This document shows, piece after piece, positions 1 through 7,286 of a stretch of 13,451 nt of DNA. Numbering within the stretch: position 1 is the first letter of the stretch; every line of letters begins with the position of its first letter. Origin of the DNA: JBFKAV01 sp041621405. GTDB taxonomy: Bacteria > Pseudomonadota > Alphaproteobacteria > Rhodobacterales > Rhodobacteraceae. The notes under the pieces were generated by a model. The model was not told the DNA's origin and ran no database searches. It saw only the letters and a list, made by a program, of their open reading frames with translations. The DNA lies in contig JBFKAV010000101.1 in assembly GCA_041621405.1 (NCBI GenBank), forward strand, positions 1 to 13,451. Reading direction: 5' to 3'. A program made the translations under genes and the position numbers.

Positions 1-800
1 AGATCGGCGTCGGCGAAGACGAGCTGCGGCGACTTGCCGCCGAGCTCGAGCGTGACCGGCACCACGTTCTTCGCGGCGGCGGCCTGCACCAGCGCCCCGA
101 CGGCGACCGAGCCGGTGAACGAGATGTGGTGGACGCCCGCATGCTCCGAAAGCGCGGCACCGGCTTCCTCCCCGAGCCCCGGCACGACGTTGAGCGCCCC
201 CTCGGGAAGGCCGGCCTCCTGCGCCAGCGCCGCGAACGCGAGCGCGGTGAGGCAGGCTTCCTCGGCCGGTTTCAGCACGCAGGCGTTGCCCATCGCCAGC
301 GCCGCGCCGACCGAGCGGCCGATGATCTGCATCGGGTAGTTCCAGGGCACGATGTGGCCGGTCACCCCGTGCGGTTCGCGGAGCGTGTAGACGGTGTAGC
401 CGCCGAGATACGGGATCGTCTCGCCCATCACCTTGTCGGCGGCGCCGCCGTAGAACTCCATGTAGCGGGCCAGCGCCAGGGCGTCGGCGCGGGCCTGGGC
501 CAGCGGCTTGCCGACGTCGGTGGCCTCGATATGGGCGAGGTCCTCGGCCCGCGCTTTCACAAGCTCGCCAATGCGGGTGAGCAGACGGCCGCGCTCGGTC
601 GCCGTGAGCGCGCCCCATTCGCCGCCGAGGGCAGCCCCTGCCGCGGCCACGGCCTCGTCGATTTCTGCCGTCCGGCCCCTGGCGATGCGGGCAATCCCCT
701 CGCCGGTGGACGGGTTCTCGACGGGCAGGTGCTCGGCCACCGGGCGCCAGCGTCCGGCGATGAAGACCTGGTCGGTCGGATACCAGATGCGTTCAGGCAT
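1..800 (-). CDS. Aldehyde dehydrogenase, NAD(P)-dependent family (C-terminus beyond window)
   Basis: The minus-strand frame opens at ATG 800-798 and runs off the left edge, giving the first 266 residues of a protein whose family is usually 470-500 long. Aldehyde dehydrogenase motifs are clear: VPWNYP at 151-156 (its Asn154 corresponds to the oxyanion-hole Asn), VLKPAE at 175-180 (cofactor-binding Lys177), SFTGS at 227-231 and LELGGKSP at 251-258 (general base Glu252). The catalytic Cys would lie beyond the window and cannot be checked. The enzyme should oxidise an aldehyde to its acid in the cytoplasm; the substrate cannot be read from the sequence. The start overlaps the end of the upstream ABC ATPase gene by eight bases (ATGCCTGA), and a GGAGG lies just upstream, so translational coupling in one operon is likely. 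Betaine-aldehyde or gamma-aminobutyraldehyde type enzymes are possible but unproven. Confidence 0.93.
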   Translation of the reverse strand, partial: MPERIWYPTDQVFIAGRWRPVAEHLPVENPSTGEGIARIARGRTAEIDEAVAAAGAALGGEWGALTATERGRLLTRIGELVKARAEDLAHIEATDVGKPLAQARADALALARYMEFYGGAADKVMGETIPYLGGYTVYTLREPHGVTGHIVPWNYPMQIIGRSVGAALAMGNACVLKPAEEACLTALAFAALAQEAGLPEGALNVVPGLGEEAGAALSEHAGVHHISFTGSVAVGALVQAAAAKNVVPVTLELGGKSPQLVFADAD

Positions 801-2355
801 GGGCCCTCCACTCTGCTGGGATCGTCGGCGCGGCGGCGATCAGCTCTTTGGTATAGGGGTGCTGCGGTTCGTTCAGCACCTGCTCGGTCTCTCCCTCCTC
901 GACGATCTCGCCCTCCTTCATCACCAGTACCCGGTCGGTGATCGCGCGGACCACGTGGAGGTCGTGGGTGATGAAGAAGTAGCTCAAGCCGTAGCGAGTT
1001 TGCAGATCGGCGAGAAGGTCGAGGATCCTGGCGCGCACCGAGACGTCGAGCGCCGAGACCGGCTCATCGAGCACGATGAGCTCGGGTCGGGTGATCAGCG
1101 CCCGGGCGATCGCGATGCGCTGGCGCTGGCCGCCGGAGAATTCGTGGATGTATCGCTCCGCGTCTTCCGGCTTCAGTCCCACCCTCGACAGCGCCTCGTC
1201 GATGCGGGCCGTGGCGTCCGGCGGCCGGCCGGCGCTGTGGAACGGCTCGGCGACGAGGCGGGCCACGCGGTGTCGCGGGTTGAAGCTGCCATAGGGATCC
1301 TGGAACACGACCTGCAGCCGTGGATCGCCAGGGCGGACGGGCTCGCCGTCGAGCCGGATCTCGCCGCCCTGCAGCGAATCGAGGCCGAGGAGCGCGCGCG
1401 CAAGGGTGGACTTGCCCGAGCCCGACTCGCCGACGAGGCCGAGGCTTTCGCCGCGCCTCAACGTGAAGCTCACCGACTTGACGGCGCGGAAGTTCTGGGG
1501 CGCGCCGAGGAGGCTGCGGCGCGGCAGGCGGTAATCGCGGATTGCCGCCCTCGATTCGAGGTGCGGCGTCTCGGAGGCGAGCGGAGTGCGGGCAGGGCGG
1601 TGATCGGAGGCCTCGAAGAGCTGGCGGGTGTAGGGATGACTTAGCGCGCGGAAGACCTCCTCCGTGCGCCCCTGCTCGACGATCCGGCCCTCCTGCATCA
1701 CCGCGAGCCGGTCGGCCATGCCGGCGACGACGGCGAGGTCGTGGGTGATGAGGAGCAGGCTCATGCCCTCGTCGCGGACGAGCCCCTTGAGCAGCGCCAG
1801 GATCTGCGCCTGGGTGGTGACGTCGAGCGCCGTGGTGGGCTCGTCGGCGATGAGGAGCTTCGGCCGGAGCGCGATGGCCAGCGCGATCGAGACCCGCTGC
1901 CGCTGGCCGCCCGAGAGCTCGTGCGGGTAGCGGGCGAGCGGAAAGCGCTCCTCGGGCAGGCCGACCCGGGCGAGGCGCTCGGCGGCCACGCGAAAGGCCT
2001 CGCGGCGCGAGGCGCGGCCGTGAACGAGGAGCGTCTCGGCCACTTGTTCGCCGATGGTCCGAACCGGGTTCAGCGCCGTCATCGGTTCCTGGAAGATCAT
2101 GCCGATTTCGGCGCCGCGGAGCGCGCACATCTGCCGCTCGGACAGCGTCGTGAGCTCGCGACCTTCCAGCCTCACCCGGCCGGAGGTGCGGGCGGCGTGC
2201 GGCAGGAGCCGGAGGATCGAGAGCGCGGTCAGCGACTTGCCCGAGCCGGATTCGCCGACCAGCCCGAAGACCTCGCCAGCGGTGATCTGGAAGGAGACCT
2301 CGCGCAGGATCGGATGCGCGCCGATGTCGAGCGAGAGGTCCTCCACGCCGATCAC
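793..2355 (-). CDS. Dipeptide/oligopeptide-type ABC transporter, double ATP-binding protein (DppD-DppF fusion)
   Basis: This 520-residue cytoplasmic protein holds two complete ABC ATPase domains, the arrangement of YejF or GsiA rather than separate DppD and DppF. Domain 1 has Walker A GESGSGKS at 34-41, Q-loop Gln89, signature LSGGQ at 147-151, Walker B LLIADE at 167-172 and H-loop His205. It is followed by an HPYTR element typical of the oligopeptide C-terminal region. Domain 2 has Walker A at 309-317, signature FSGGQ at 406-410, Walker B LIVLDE at 426-431 and H-loop His464, then HPYTK. All catalytic elements are intact, so it should power import through the two adjacent permeases. The start is GTG, and its last two bases form part of the TGA stop of the permease gene before it (GTGA overlap). 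Its own stop lies inside the start region of the aldehyde dehydrogenase. Family assignment is firm; the substrate is not. Confidence 0.95.
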   Translation of the reverse strand: MIGVEDLSLDIGAHPILREVSFQITAGEVFGLVGESGSGKSLTALSILRLLPHAARTSGRVRLEGRELTTLSERQMCALRGAEIGMIFQEPMTALNPVRTIGEQVAETLLVHGRASRREAFRVAAERLARVGLPEERFPLARYPHELSGGQRQRVSIALAIALRPKLLIADEPTTALDVTTQAQILALLKGLVRDEGMSLLLITHDLAVVAGMADRLAVMQEGRIVEQGRTEEVFRALSHPYTRQLFEASDHRPARTPLASETPHLESRAAIRDYRLPRRSLLGAPQNFRAVKSVSFTLRRGESLGLVGESGSGKSTLARALLGLDSLQGGEIRLDGEPVRPGDPRLQVVFQDPYGSFNPRHRVARLVAEPFHSAGRPPDATARIDEALSRVGLKPEDAERYIHEFSGGQRQRIAIARALITRPELIVLDEPVSALDVSVRARILDLLADLQTRYGLSYFFITHDLHVVRAITDRVLVMKEGEIVEEGETEQVLNEPQHPYTKELIAAAPTIPAEWRAHA

Positions 2356-3169
2356 AGCCGCACCCTCCGGAGGCGCGGGTCCAGCAGGTCGCGCAGACCG
2401 TCGCCGATCAGGTTGAGGCCCAGCACGGTGAGCACGATGGCGAGGCCGGGAAGGATGGCGAGTGCGGGGTTGGTATAGATCAGCGTCTGCGCCTCGGCGA
2501 GCATCCGGCCCCAGGAGGGTGTCGGCGGCTGGGCGCCGAGGCCCACGTAGGAAAGCCCGGCCTCGGCGAGGATGCCCAGAGAGAACTGGATCGTGCCCTG
2601 CACGATGAGGAGGTTGAGGATGTTGGGCAGGATGTGCTCGACCGAGATCCGGAACGCGCGCTTGCCGGCGACGCGGGCGGCAAGGATGTAGTCCAGCGTC
2701 CAGAGCGAAAGCGCCCCGCCGCGGGTGACGCGGGCGAAGACCGGGATGTTGAAGATGCCGATCGCCAGGATCGCGTTGACCGCCGAGGGGCCGAAGACGG
2801 CGGTGATCAGGATCGCGATGACGAGCGAGGGGAAGGCGAAGACGAGGTCGTTGCCGCGCATCACCACCTCGTCGATCAGGCTGCCGCGGTTGGCCGCGGC
2901 GAGCAGGCCGAGCGGCACGCCCGCGACGATGCCGATGCCGACGGCGATCAGCGCCACGGCGAGCGAGGTGCGCGCGCCGATCATCAGCATCGACAGGATG
3001 TCGCGGCCGAAATGGTCGGTGCCGAGCAGGTGCTCGAGGGATGGCGGGCGGAGCTTCTGGGCGATGGCGAGCGCGGTAACGTCATGCGGCGTCCAGAGAA
3101 GCGACAGAATCGCCAACGTGAGGAACACGCCCGCCAGCACAGCCCCGGCGAAGAGCTGGACCGGAAGCC

Positions 3170-3173
<4 letters not shown>
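2352..3173 (-). CDS. ABC transporter permease, DppC/OppC type
   Basis: This 273-residue inner-membrane permease has an N-terminal membrane segment at about 8-27, a periplasmic stretch with the family hallmark LLGTDHFGRDILS (49-61), and a cluster of further membrane segments. The cytoplasmic EAA-type loop (DYILAARVAGKRAFRISVEH, about 161-180) docks the ATPase, and the C-terminus DGLRDLLDPRLR is typical of DppC. The frame stays open far upstream, to about 4253, but that extension only mirrors the dppB-like gene in another frame. The ATG at 3173-3171 is chosen because it fits the family N-terminus and forms an ATGA overlap with the preceding permease stop. It forms the membrane channel with the DppB-like protein and imports whatever the binding protein delivers. 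Confidence 0.95.
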
Positions 3174-4117
<944 letters not shown>

Positions 4118-4516
4118 GTGCGGAGCCTATGCGGGCGCGCAGACGCTGGCCAGAGCCATCGCCCCCCGGACGCGTCCGTCCCTCGGGCGGGCGACGGGCG
4201 ACGCAGGGCTGGCCGAAGGTCCAAGAAACACCTTGTCTTCGAAGTTGGCACAATGGAAGCGTGAACGACGCCGCGCGGCGCCTTGGAAATGCCCAGAAGT
4301 GGCAGGGCGCAATCTAGACGCGAGCGATCCGGAGCACGTGTATTGCGAGTATTTGTAGAAGTTACGGGAGAAAGCCTCTGCACTATGTGATTTTCGCACA
4401 AGCCATTGGCCTTGCGTCGGGCGGACGACACGCCAGGGCTGGCGAGCGGCATCGAAATCTGGCATTAATGGGACATTAACGAGTTCAGATTCCGGCCGCC
4501 GGCTTGTGGGGAAGTT
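4118..4516. other. Gene-free divergent region between the importer operon and the Hint-protein gene
   Basis: About 400 bases with no convincing gene: the short open frames here lack ribosome sites and any protein resemblance. The part next to dppB is GC-rich and includes a 12-base perfect palindrome CGGACGCGTCCG (4167-4178), a possible operator. The part from about 4320 to 4400 is visibly richer in A and T than its surroundings, as expected of a promoter region. The right end carries the CtrA-like box listed separately. Both flanking transcription units must start in this region, but I see no strong sigma70 pair on either strand. Confidence 0.6.
4465..4479 (+). promoter_or_regulatory. Predicted CtrA-binding site (TTAA-N7-TTAA)
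   Basis: TTAA at 4465-4468, a seven-base spacer TGGGACA, and TTAA at 4476-4479 followed by C match the alphaproteobacterial CtrA box TTAA-N7-TTAAC exactly. It lies 37 bases before the ATG of the Hint-domain gene, a normal place for activation. A GANTC site (GATTC, 4488-4492), the target of the cell-cycle methylase CcrM, lies between box and gene. In Rhodobacterales CtrA controls motility and gene-transfer-agent genes. Binding is inferred from the match alone. Confidence 0.6.
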
Positions 4517-5050
4517 ATGATGGATATGTCGCATGTTACGGTGTCACCTGACACCAAGATCGGTTCAGGGGTCCGACCGGCCACCTGGGCGGAAGCCGCT
4601 CTCAAGGTGAAGCAGTGGGAGTTCCCTGGCTTCGGCCCGATGACCCGGGTGGACACGATGTCCGGGCCGTTCCCGGCCCAGGCGCTCCGGGTGGGCGACC
4701 GGGTGCGGACCCGCAAGGGCGCTTTTGCCGAGATCCGCTGGGTCGACCGCGTGGTGCTCGACGAGGAGTTTCTGCACCATCACCCTGAGGCGCAGCCGGT
4801 GCTGATCCCGGCCAAGTCGCTGGGTCGCGGTCTGCCCGCCAACGACGTGGTGCTGTCGCCGGGGCAGAAGCTGGGCCTCGAAGGGTTGCTGATGCCGCGC
4901 TCGTCCTGCATTGCGAGCGATCTCGTGCGGGCGAACGGTGCCCGCCGCAAGATCGAGACGATCTTCACCTATACGATGTTCCTCTGCGCAAAGCCGGAAG
5001 AGGTGAAGGTCGAAGGCCTCTGGGTCAAGCTCGAGCCGCCGCACTGGTAA
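4517..5050 (+). CDS. Small Hint-domain (Hint_2-like) protein lacking self-splicing residues
   Basis: This 177-residue protein has no signal peptide or membrane segment. Residues of about 42-155 resemble the Hint_2 domain abundant in Rhodobacterales: LRVGDRVRT (57-65), AEIRW (71-75), a segment PVLIPAKSLGRGLPANDVVL like the usual 'I.AGALG.GLP..DL' stretch, and LSPGQKLGL (113-121) where active domains have LSP-x-H-R. The Cys that opens a processing Hint domain is absent; the only cysteines are at 131 and 157. The LSPxH histidine is replaced, and there is no terminal His-Asn. It is therefore probably a structural or binding derivative, not a self-cleaving protein. Start ATG 4517 follows GGGGAAG closely; ATGs at 4520 and 4526 are alternatives. 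The gene stands alone behind a CtrA-like box. Its molecular role is unknown. Confidence 0.8.
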   Translation: MMDMSHVTVSPDTKIGSGVRPATWAEAALKVKQWEFPGFGPMTRVDTMSGPFPAQALRVGDRVRTRKGAFAEIRWVDRVVLDEEFLHHHPEAQPVLIPAKSLGRGLPANDVVLSPGQKLGLEGLLMPRSSCIASDLVRANGARRKIETIFTYTMFLCAKPEEVKVEGLWVKLEPPHW

Positions 5051-5065
5051 GAGAAATGCGCGCCG

Positions 5066-5084
5066 CCGCGGCGATCGACCGCGG
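5066..5084 (+). terminator. Possible hairpin terminator after the Hint gene
   Basis: Two copies of the self-complementary hexamer CCGCGG (5066-5071 and 5079-5084) can pair around a seven-base loop, 15 bases after the Hint-gene stop. No T-run follows, so it may act weakly or with Rho, or not at all. Confidence 0.3.
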
Positions 5085-5091
5085 ATTCCAC

Positions 5092-5120
5092 TTGCGCGGA
5101 AGAGCCGGACTCTGCAAATA
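5092..5120 (+). promoter_or_regulatory. Candidate sigma70-type promoter for creatinase
   Basis: TTGCGC (5092-5097) and CAAATA (5115-5120) are separated by 17 bases, an acceptable -35/-10 pair for an alphaproteobacterium. It would start transcription near 5127 and give a leader of about 135 bases before the creatinase ATG. GANTC sites lie just upstream (5084-5088) and in the spacer (5108-5112), which may be chance. Confidence 0.4.
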
Positions 5121-5208
5121 CCCGATCTGAGCCGGGCGATGGCGTCGCCTGTGGGGGCCCGCCCGCCGAAGGCTCGGGGAGAGACATCCCGCCACCGTCC
5201 TGTACGCC

Positions 5209-5244
5209 GGGACCCTTTCAGGGGTCCTTCGAGTTTCGGACCCC
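5209..5244 (+). promoter_or_regulatory. Leader with two mutually exclusive hairpins before creatinase
   Basis: Three complementary blocks lie in a row. GGACCC (5210-5215) can pair with GGGTCC (5222-5227) around a six-base loop. GGGGTCC (5221-5227) can instead pair perfectly with GGACCCC (5238-5244) around a ten-base loop. The middle block cannot do both. The second hairpin ends eight bases before the GGAGGT ribosome site (5252-5257). This has the form of an attenuator or translational switch, but no known riboswitch consensus is recognised and there is no T-run. A simple terminator for the upstream gene is the alternative. Confidence 0.4.
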
Positions 5245-5262
5245 GCATGACGGAGGTCTGAG

Positions 5263-6468
5263 ATGGAACGACCGGAAAGCTACCGCTTCCACAACGGAGA
5301 AAAGGTGCCGCTGCCGTTCGCGGCGGAGGAATACGAGGCGCGGCTTGCCGGCCTCAGGCGAATCATGGACGAAGCGGGCGTGGACGCCGCCGTCTTCACC
5401 TCGATGCACAACATCGCCTACTATTCGGGCTTCCTCTACTGCTCGTTCGGACGCCCCTATGGCATGGTGGTGACCCCCGGCGAGGCGGTCACAATCAGCG
5501 CCGGGATTGACGCCGGCCAGCCCTGGCGGCGTTCCCATGGCGACAACATCACCTACACCGACTGGACCCGCGACAACTACTGGCGCGCGGTGCGCCAGGT
5601 GGCGGGCGAGGGCAAGCGGATTGGCTACGAGGCCGATCACCTGACGCTTCTGCAGTCGGAGAAGCTCGACGGCTTCCTGAAGCCGAAGGCGCGGATCGAC
5701 ATTGCGCCCGCCACGATGCGGCAGCGGATGAAGAAGAGCGCGGCCGAGCTCGAGCTGATCCGCGGGGGCGCGGCGGTGGCCGACGTCGGCGGCTACGCGA
5801 TCCGCGAGGCAGTGAAGGTCGGCGCCCGCGAGATCGACGTGGCGATGGCCGGCCGCGACGCGATGGAGCTGGAGATCGCCAAGCGTTACCCCGATGCGGA
5901 GTATCGGGATACCTGGGTCTGGTTCCAGTCGGGGATCAACACGGACGGGGCGCACAACCCGGTCACTGCCCGGAAGCTCGAAGTTGGCGACATCCTCTCG
6001 CTCAATACGTTCCCGATGATCTCGGGCTACTACACCGCGCTGGAGCGCACGATGTTCGTGCGCGACGTGGACCCGGCGAGCCTGAAGATCTGGCAGGCGA
6101 ACGTCGCCGCGCACGAATACGGCATGAGCCTACTGAAGCCGGGCGCGAGCTGCGCCGAGGTGACCCGGAAGATCAACGCCTTCCTCGCCGAGCGCGACCT
6201 GCTACAATACCGGACCTTCGGCTACGGCCACTCCTTCGGGGTGCTCAGCCATTACTACGGGCGCGAGGCGGGGCTGGAGCTGAGGGAGGATATCGACACC
6301 GTGCTCGAGCCCGGCATGGTGATCTCGATGGAGCCGATGCTGACCATCGCCGCTGGCCAGCCCGGCGCCGGCGGCTACCGCGAGCACGACATCCTCTTCA
6401 TCACCGAGGACGGCAACGAGGACATCACCGGCTATCCCTATGGGCCGGAGTTCAACGTGGTCGGCTGA
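5263..6468 (+). CDS. Creatinase (creatine amidinohydrolase, EC 3.5.3.3)
   Basis: This cytoplasmic enzyme hydrolyses creatine to sarcosine and urea. The 401 residues match the length of Pseudomonas creatinase (403) and its sequence along the whole chain: AVFTSMHNIAYYSGFLYCSFGRPY (43-66), YTDWTRDNY (98-106), WFQSGINTDGAHNPVT (220-235), SGYYTALERT (254-263), LQYRTFGYGHSFG (314-326) and LSHYYGREAGLELREDIDT. The key residues are present one position earlier than in the Pseudomonas enzyme: Arg64, catalytic His231, Glu261, Arg334 and Glu357. The pita-bread fold is shared with M24 aminopeptidases, but the metal ligands of those enzymes are not expected here. Start ATG 5263 has GGAGGT five bases upstream. 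It appears to be transcribed alone, from the candidate promoter at 5092, and is followed by a large palindrome. No creatininase, sarcosine oxidase or urease gene lies nearby. The Roseobacter DMSP lyase DddP was considered and does not fit. Confidence 0.93.
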   Translation: MERPESYRFHNGEKVPLPFAAEEYEARLAGLRRIMDEAGVDAAVFTSMHNIAYYSGFLYCSFGRPYGMVVTPGEAVTISAGIDAGQPWRRSHGDNITYTDWTRDNYWRAVRQVAGEGKRIGYEADHLTLLQSEKLDGFLKPKARIDIAPATMRQRMKKSAAELELIRGGAAVADVGGYAIREAVKVGAREIDVAMAGRDAMELEIAKRYPDAEYRDTWVWFQSGINTDGAHNPVTARKLEVGDILSLNTFPMISGYYTALERTMFVRDVDPASLKIWQANVAAHEYGMSLLKPGASCAEVTRKINAFLAERDLLQYRTFGYGHSFGVLSHYYGREAGLELREDIDTVLEPGMVISMEPMLTIAAGQPGAGGYREHDILFITEDGNEDITGYPYGPEFNVVG

Positions 6469-6504
6469 GGCCGCCGCGAAACCGAGCCGACCAATTGCAT
6501 CGGC

Positions 6505-6530
6505 GGGGCTCGATCGCGCGATCGAGCCCC
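6505..6530 (+). terminator. Perfect 26-base palindrome after creatinase, likely terminator hairpin
   Basis: The 26 bases are an uninterrupted perfect palindrome; each half is GGGGCTCGATCGC or its complement. As RNA it could form a stem of 11 or 12 base pairs with a tiny loop, 36 bases after the creatinase stop. It is followed by AAATCC rather than a T-run, so it is not a classic intrinsic terminator. It contains two GATC sites. It could also be a protein-binding dyad for the gene downstream. Confidence 0.55.
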
Positions 6531-6675
6531 AAATCCGAAGCGGGGCTGCGCCCGAGTGGCGCGCGCGACCCGCATTTCACGAAAAACCAGGCAAGATCGG
6601 CTTGCGGCCGCGCCGCCCGTGCCGGGGTTCCCCCGGCTGGCGCTGGATGCAATGCCCGATCGGAAAGGAGCACCT

Positions 6676-7209
6676 ATGAGCGATCTTGTCTTCCGCGCCG
6701 AGGCCCTGGCACGCGTCCGACATGAGGGTCAGACCCGCAAGGGCGCGGGGCGCGAGCCCTATATCGTGCATGTGGAGGAAGTGGCGCGGCTGACCGCCGC
6801 CTGGGGCGGCGGCGTGGCCGAGATCGCTGCGGCCTGGCTGCACGACACCGTGGAGGACTGCCCGCCCACCTCGGTCGGCGAGATCGAGGCCCTGTTCGGC
6901 GCCGGGGTCGCCGGCATCGTGGCCGAATTGACCGACGACAAGAACCTGCCCAAGGCGGAGCGGAAGCGGCTGCAGGTCGCCCATGCGCCCTGGAAGTCGC
7001 CCGCGGCCTGCCTGGTGAAGCTGGCCGACAAGACAAGCAACGTGACCGCGATCGGCCTGTCGCCGCCGGAGGATTGGAGCGCGGCGCGCCGGCTTGCCTA
7101 TCTTGACTGGGCCGAGGCGGTGGTTGCCGCGCTTCCGCACGGGCCGGGCGAGGCGCGTGCCGCCTTCGCCGAGGCGGTTGCCGCGGCGCGCCGCAGGCTC
7201 GCCGGCTGA
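6676..7209 (+). CDS. HD-domain phosphohydrolase, MESH1/small alarmone hydrolase type
   Basis: This 177-residue cytoplasmic protein consists almost entirely of one HD domain of the RelA/SpoT hydrolase class and has no synthetase domain. The metal-binding and catalytic positions are visible: His16 (RHEGQTRKG), the HD pair His56-Asp57, Glu60-Asp61 (AAWLHDTVED), and Asp118 (VKLADKTSNV). The segment LTDDKNLPKAERKRLQV (85-101) is almost diagnostic of the MESH1 group. Family members hydrolyse (p)ppGpp and, in the animal protein, NADPH; either activity is possible here. The frame is open upstream, but ATG 6676 is preferred because AAAGGAG lies five bases before it and the family N-terminus begins there. 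It stands alone between a palindromic hairpin and the L,D-transpeptidase gene. Confidence 0.9.
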   Translation: MSDLVFRAEALARVRHEGQTRKGAGREPYIVHVEEVARLTAAWGGGVAEIAAAWLHDTVEDCPPTSVGEIEALFGAGVAGIVAELTDDKNLPKAERKRLQVAHAPWKSPAACLVKLADKTSNVTAIGLSPPEDWSAARRLAYLDWAEAVVAALPHGPGEARAAFAEAVAAARRRLAG

Positions 7210-7228
7210 GCCGAGGGCGACACTGATT

Positions 7229-7256
7229 TTGCAGCCCGCAAGATGCGTGCTAATCG
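7229..7256 (+). promoter_or_regulatory. Candidate promoter for the L,D-transpeptidase gene
   Basis: TTGCAG (7229-7234) and TAATCG (7251-7256) are 16 bases apart, in the short gap after the HD-hydrolase gene. Transcription would begin near 7263, leaving a leader of about 24 bases. The match is moderate and unsupported by other evidence. Confidence 0.35.
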
Positions 7257-7286
7257 GGCATCCTAGGAACAAGCCCGGTTGCCGCC

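Noticed and set aside
4253..4275. Sigma54-like TGGCAC element
   Set aside because: The matching TTGC half at the correct spacing is missing.
4517..5050. Intein or hedgehog-type self-splicing protein
   Set aside because: No splicing Cys/Ser at the domain start, no terminal His-Asn and no flanking host protein.
5247..5261. Four-codon mini-frame ATG ACG GAG GTC TGA ending one base before the creatinase ATG
   Set aside because: It has no ribosome site of its own and consists mostly of the creatinase ribosome site; probably chance.
5130..5262. Glycine-riboswitch-like strings (CCGAAGG, GGGGAGAGAC, CTTTCAGG) before creatinase
   Set aside because: The elements occur in the wrong order and without the supporting stems of the known aptamer; a guanidine riboswitch was also considered, but its conserved loops are absent.
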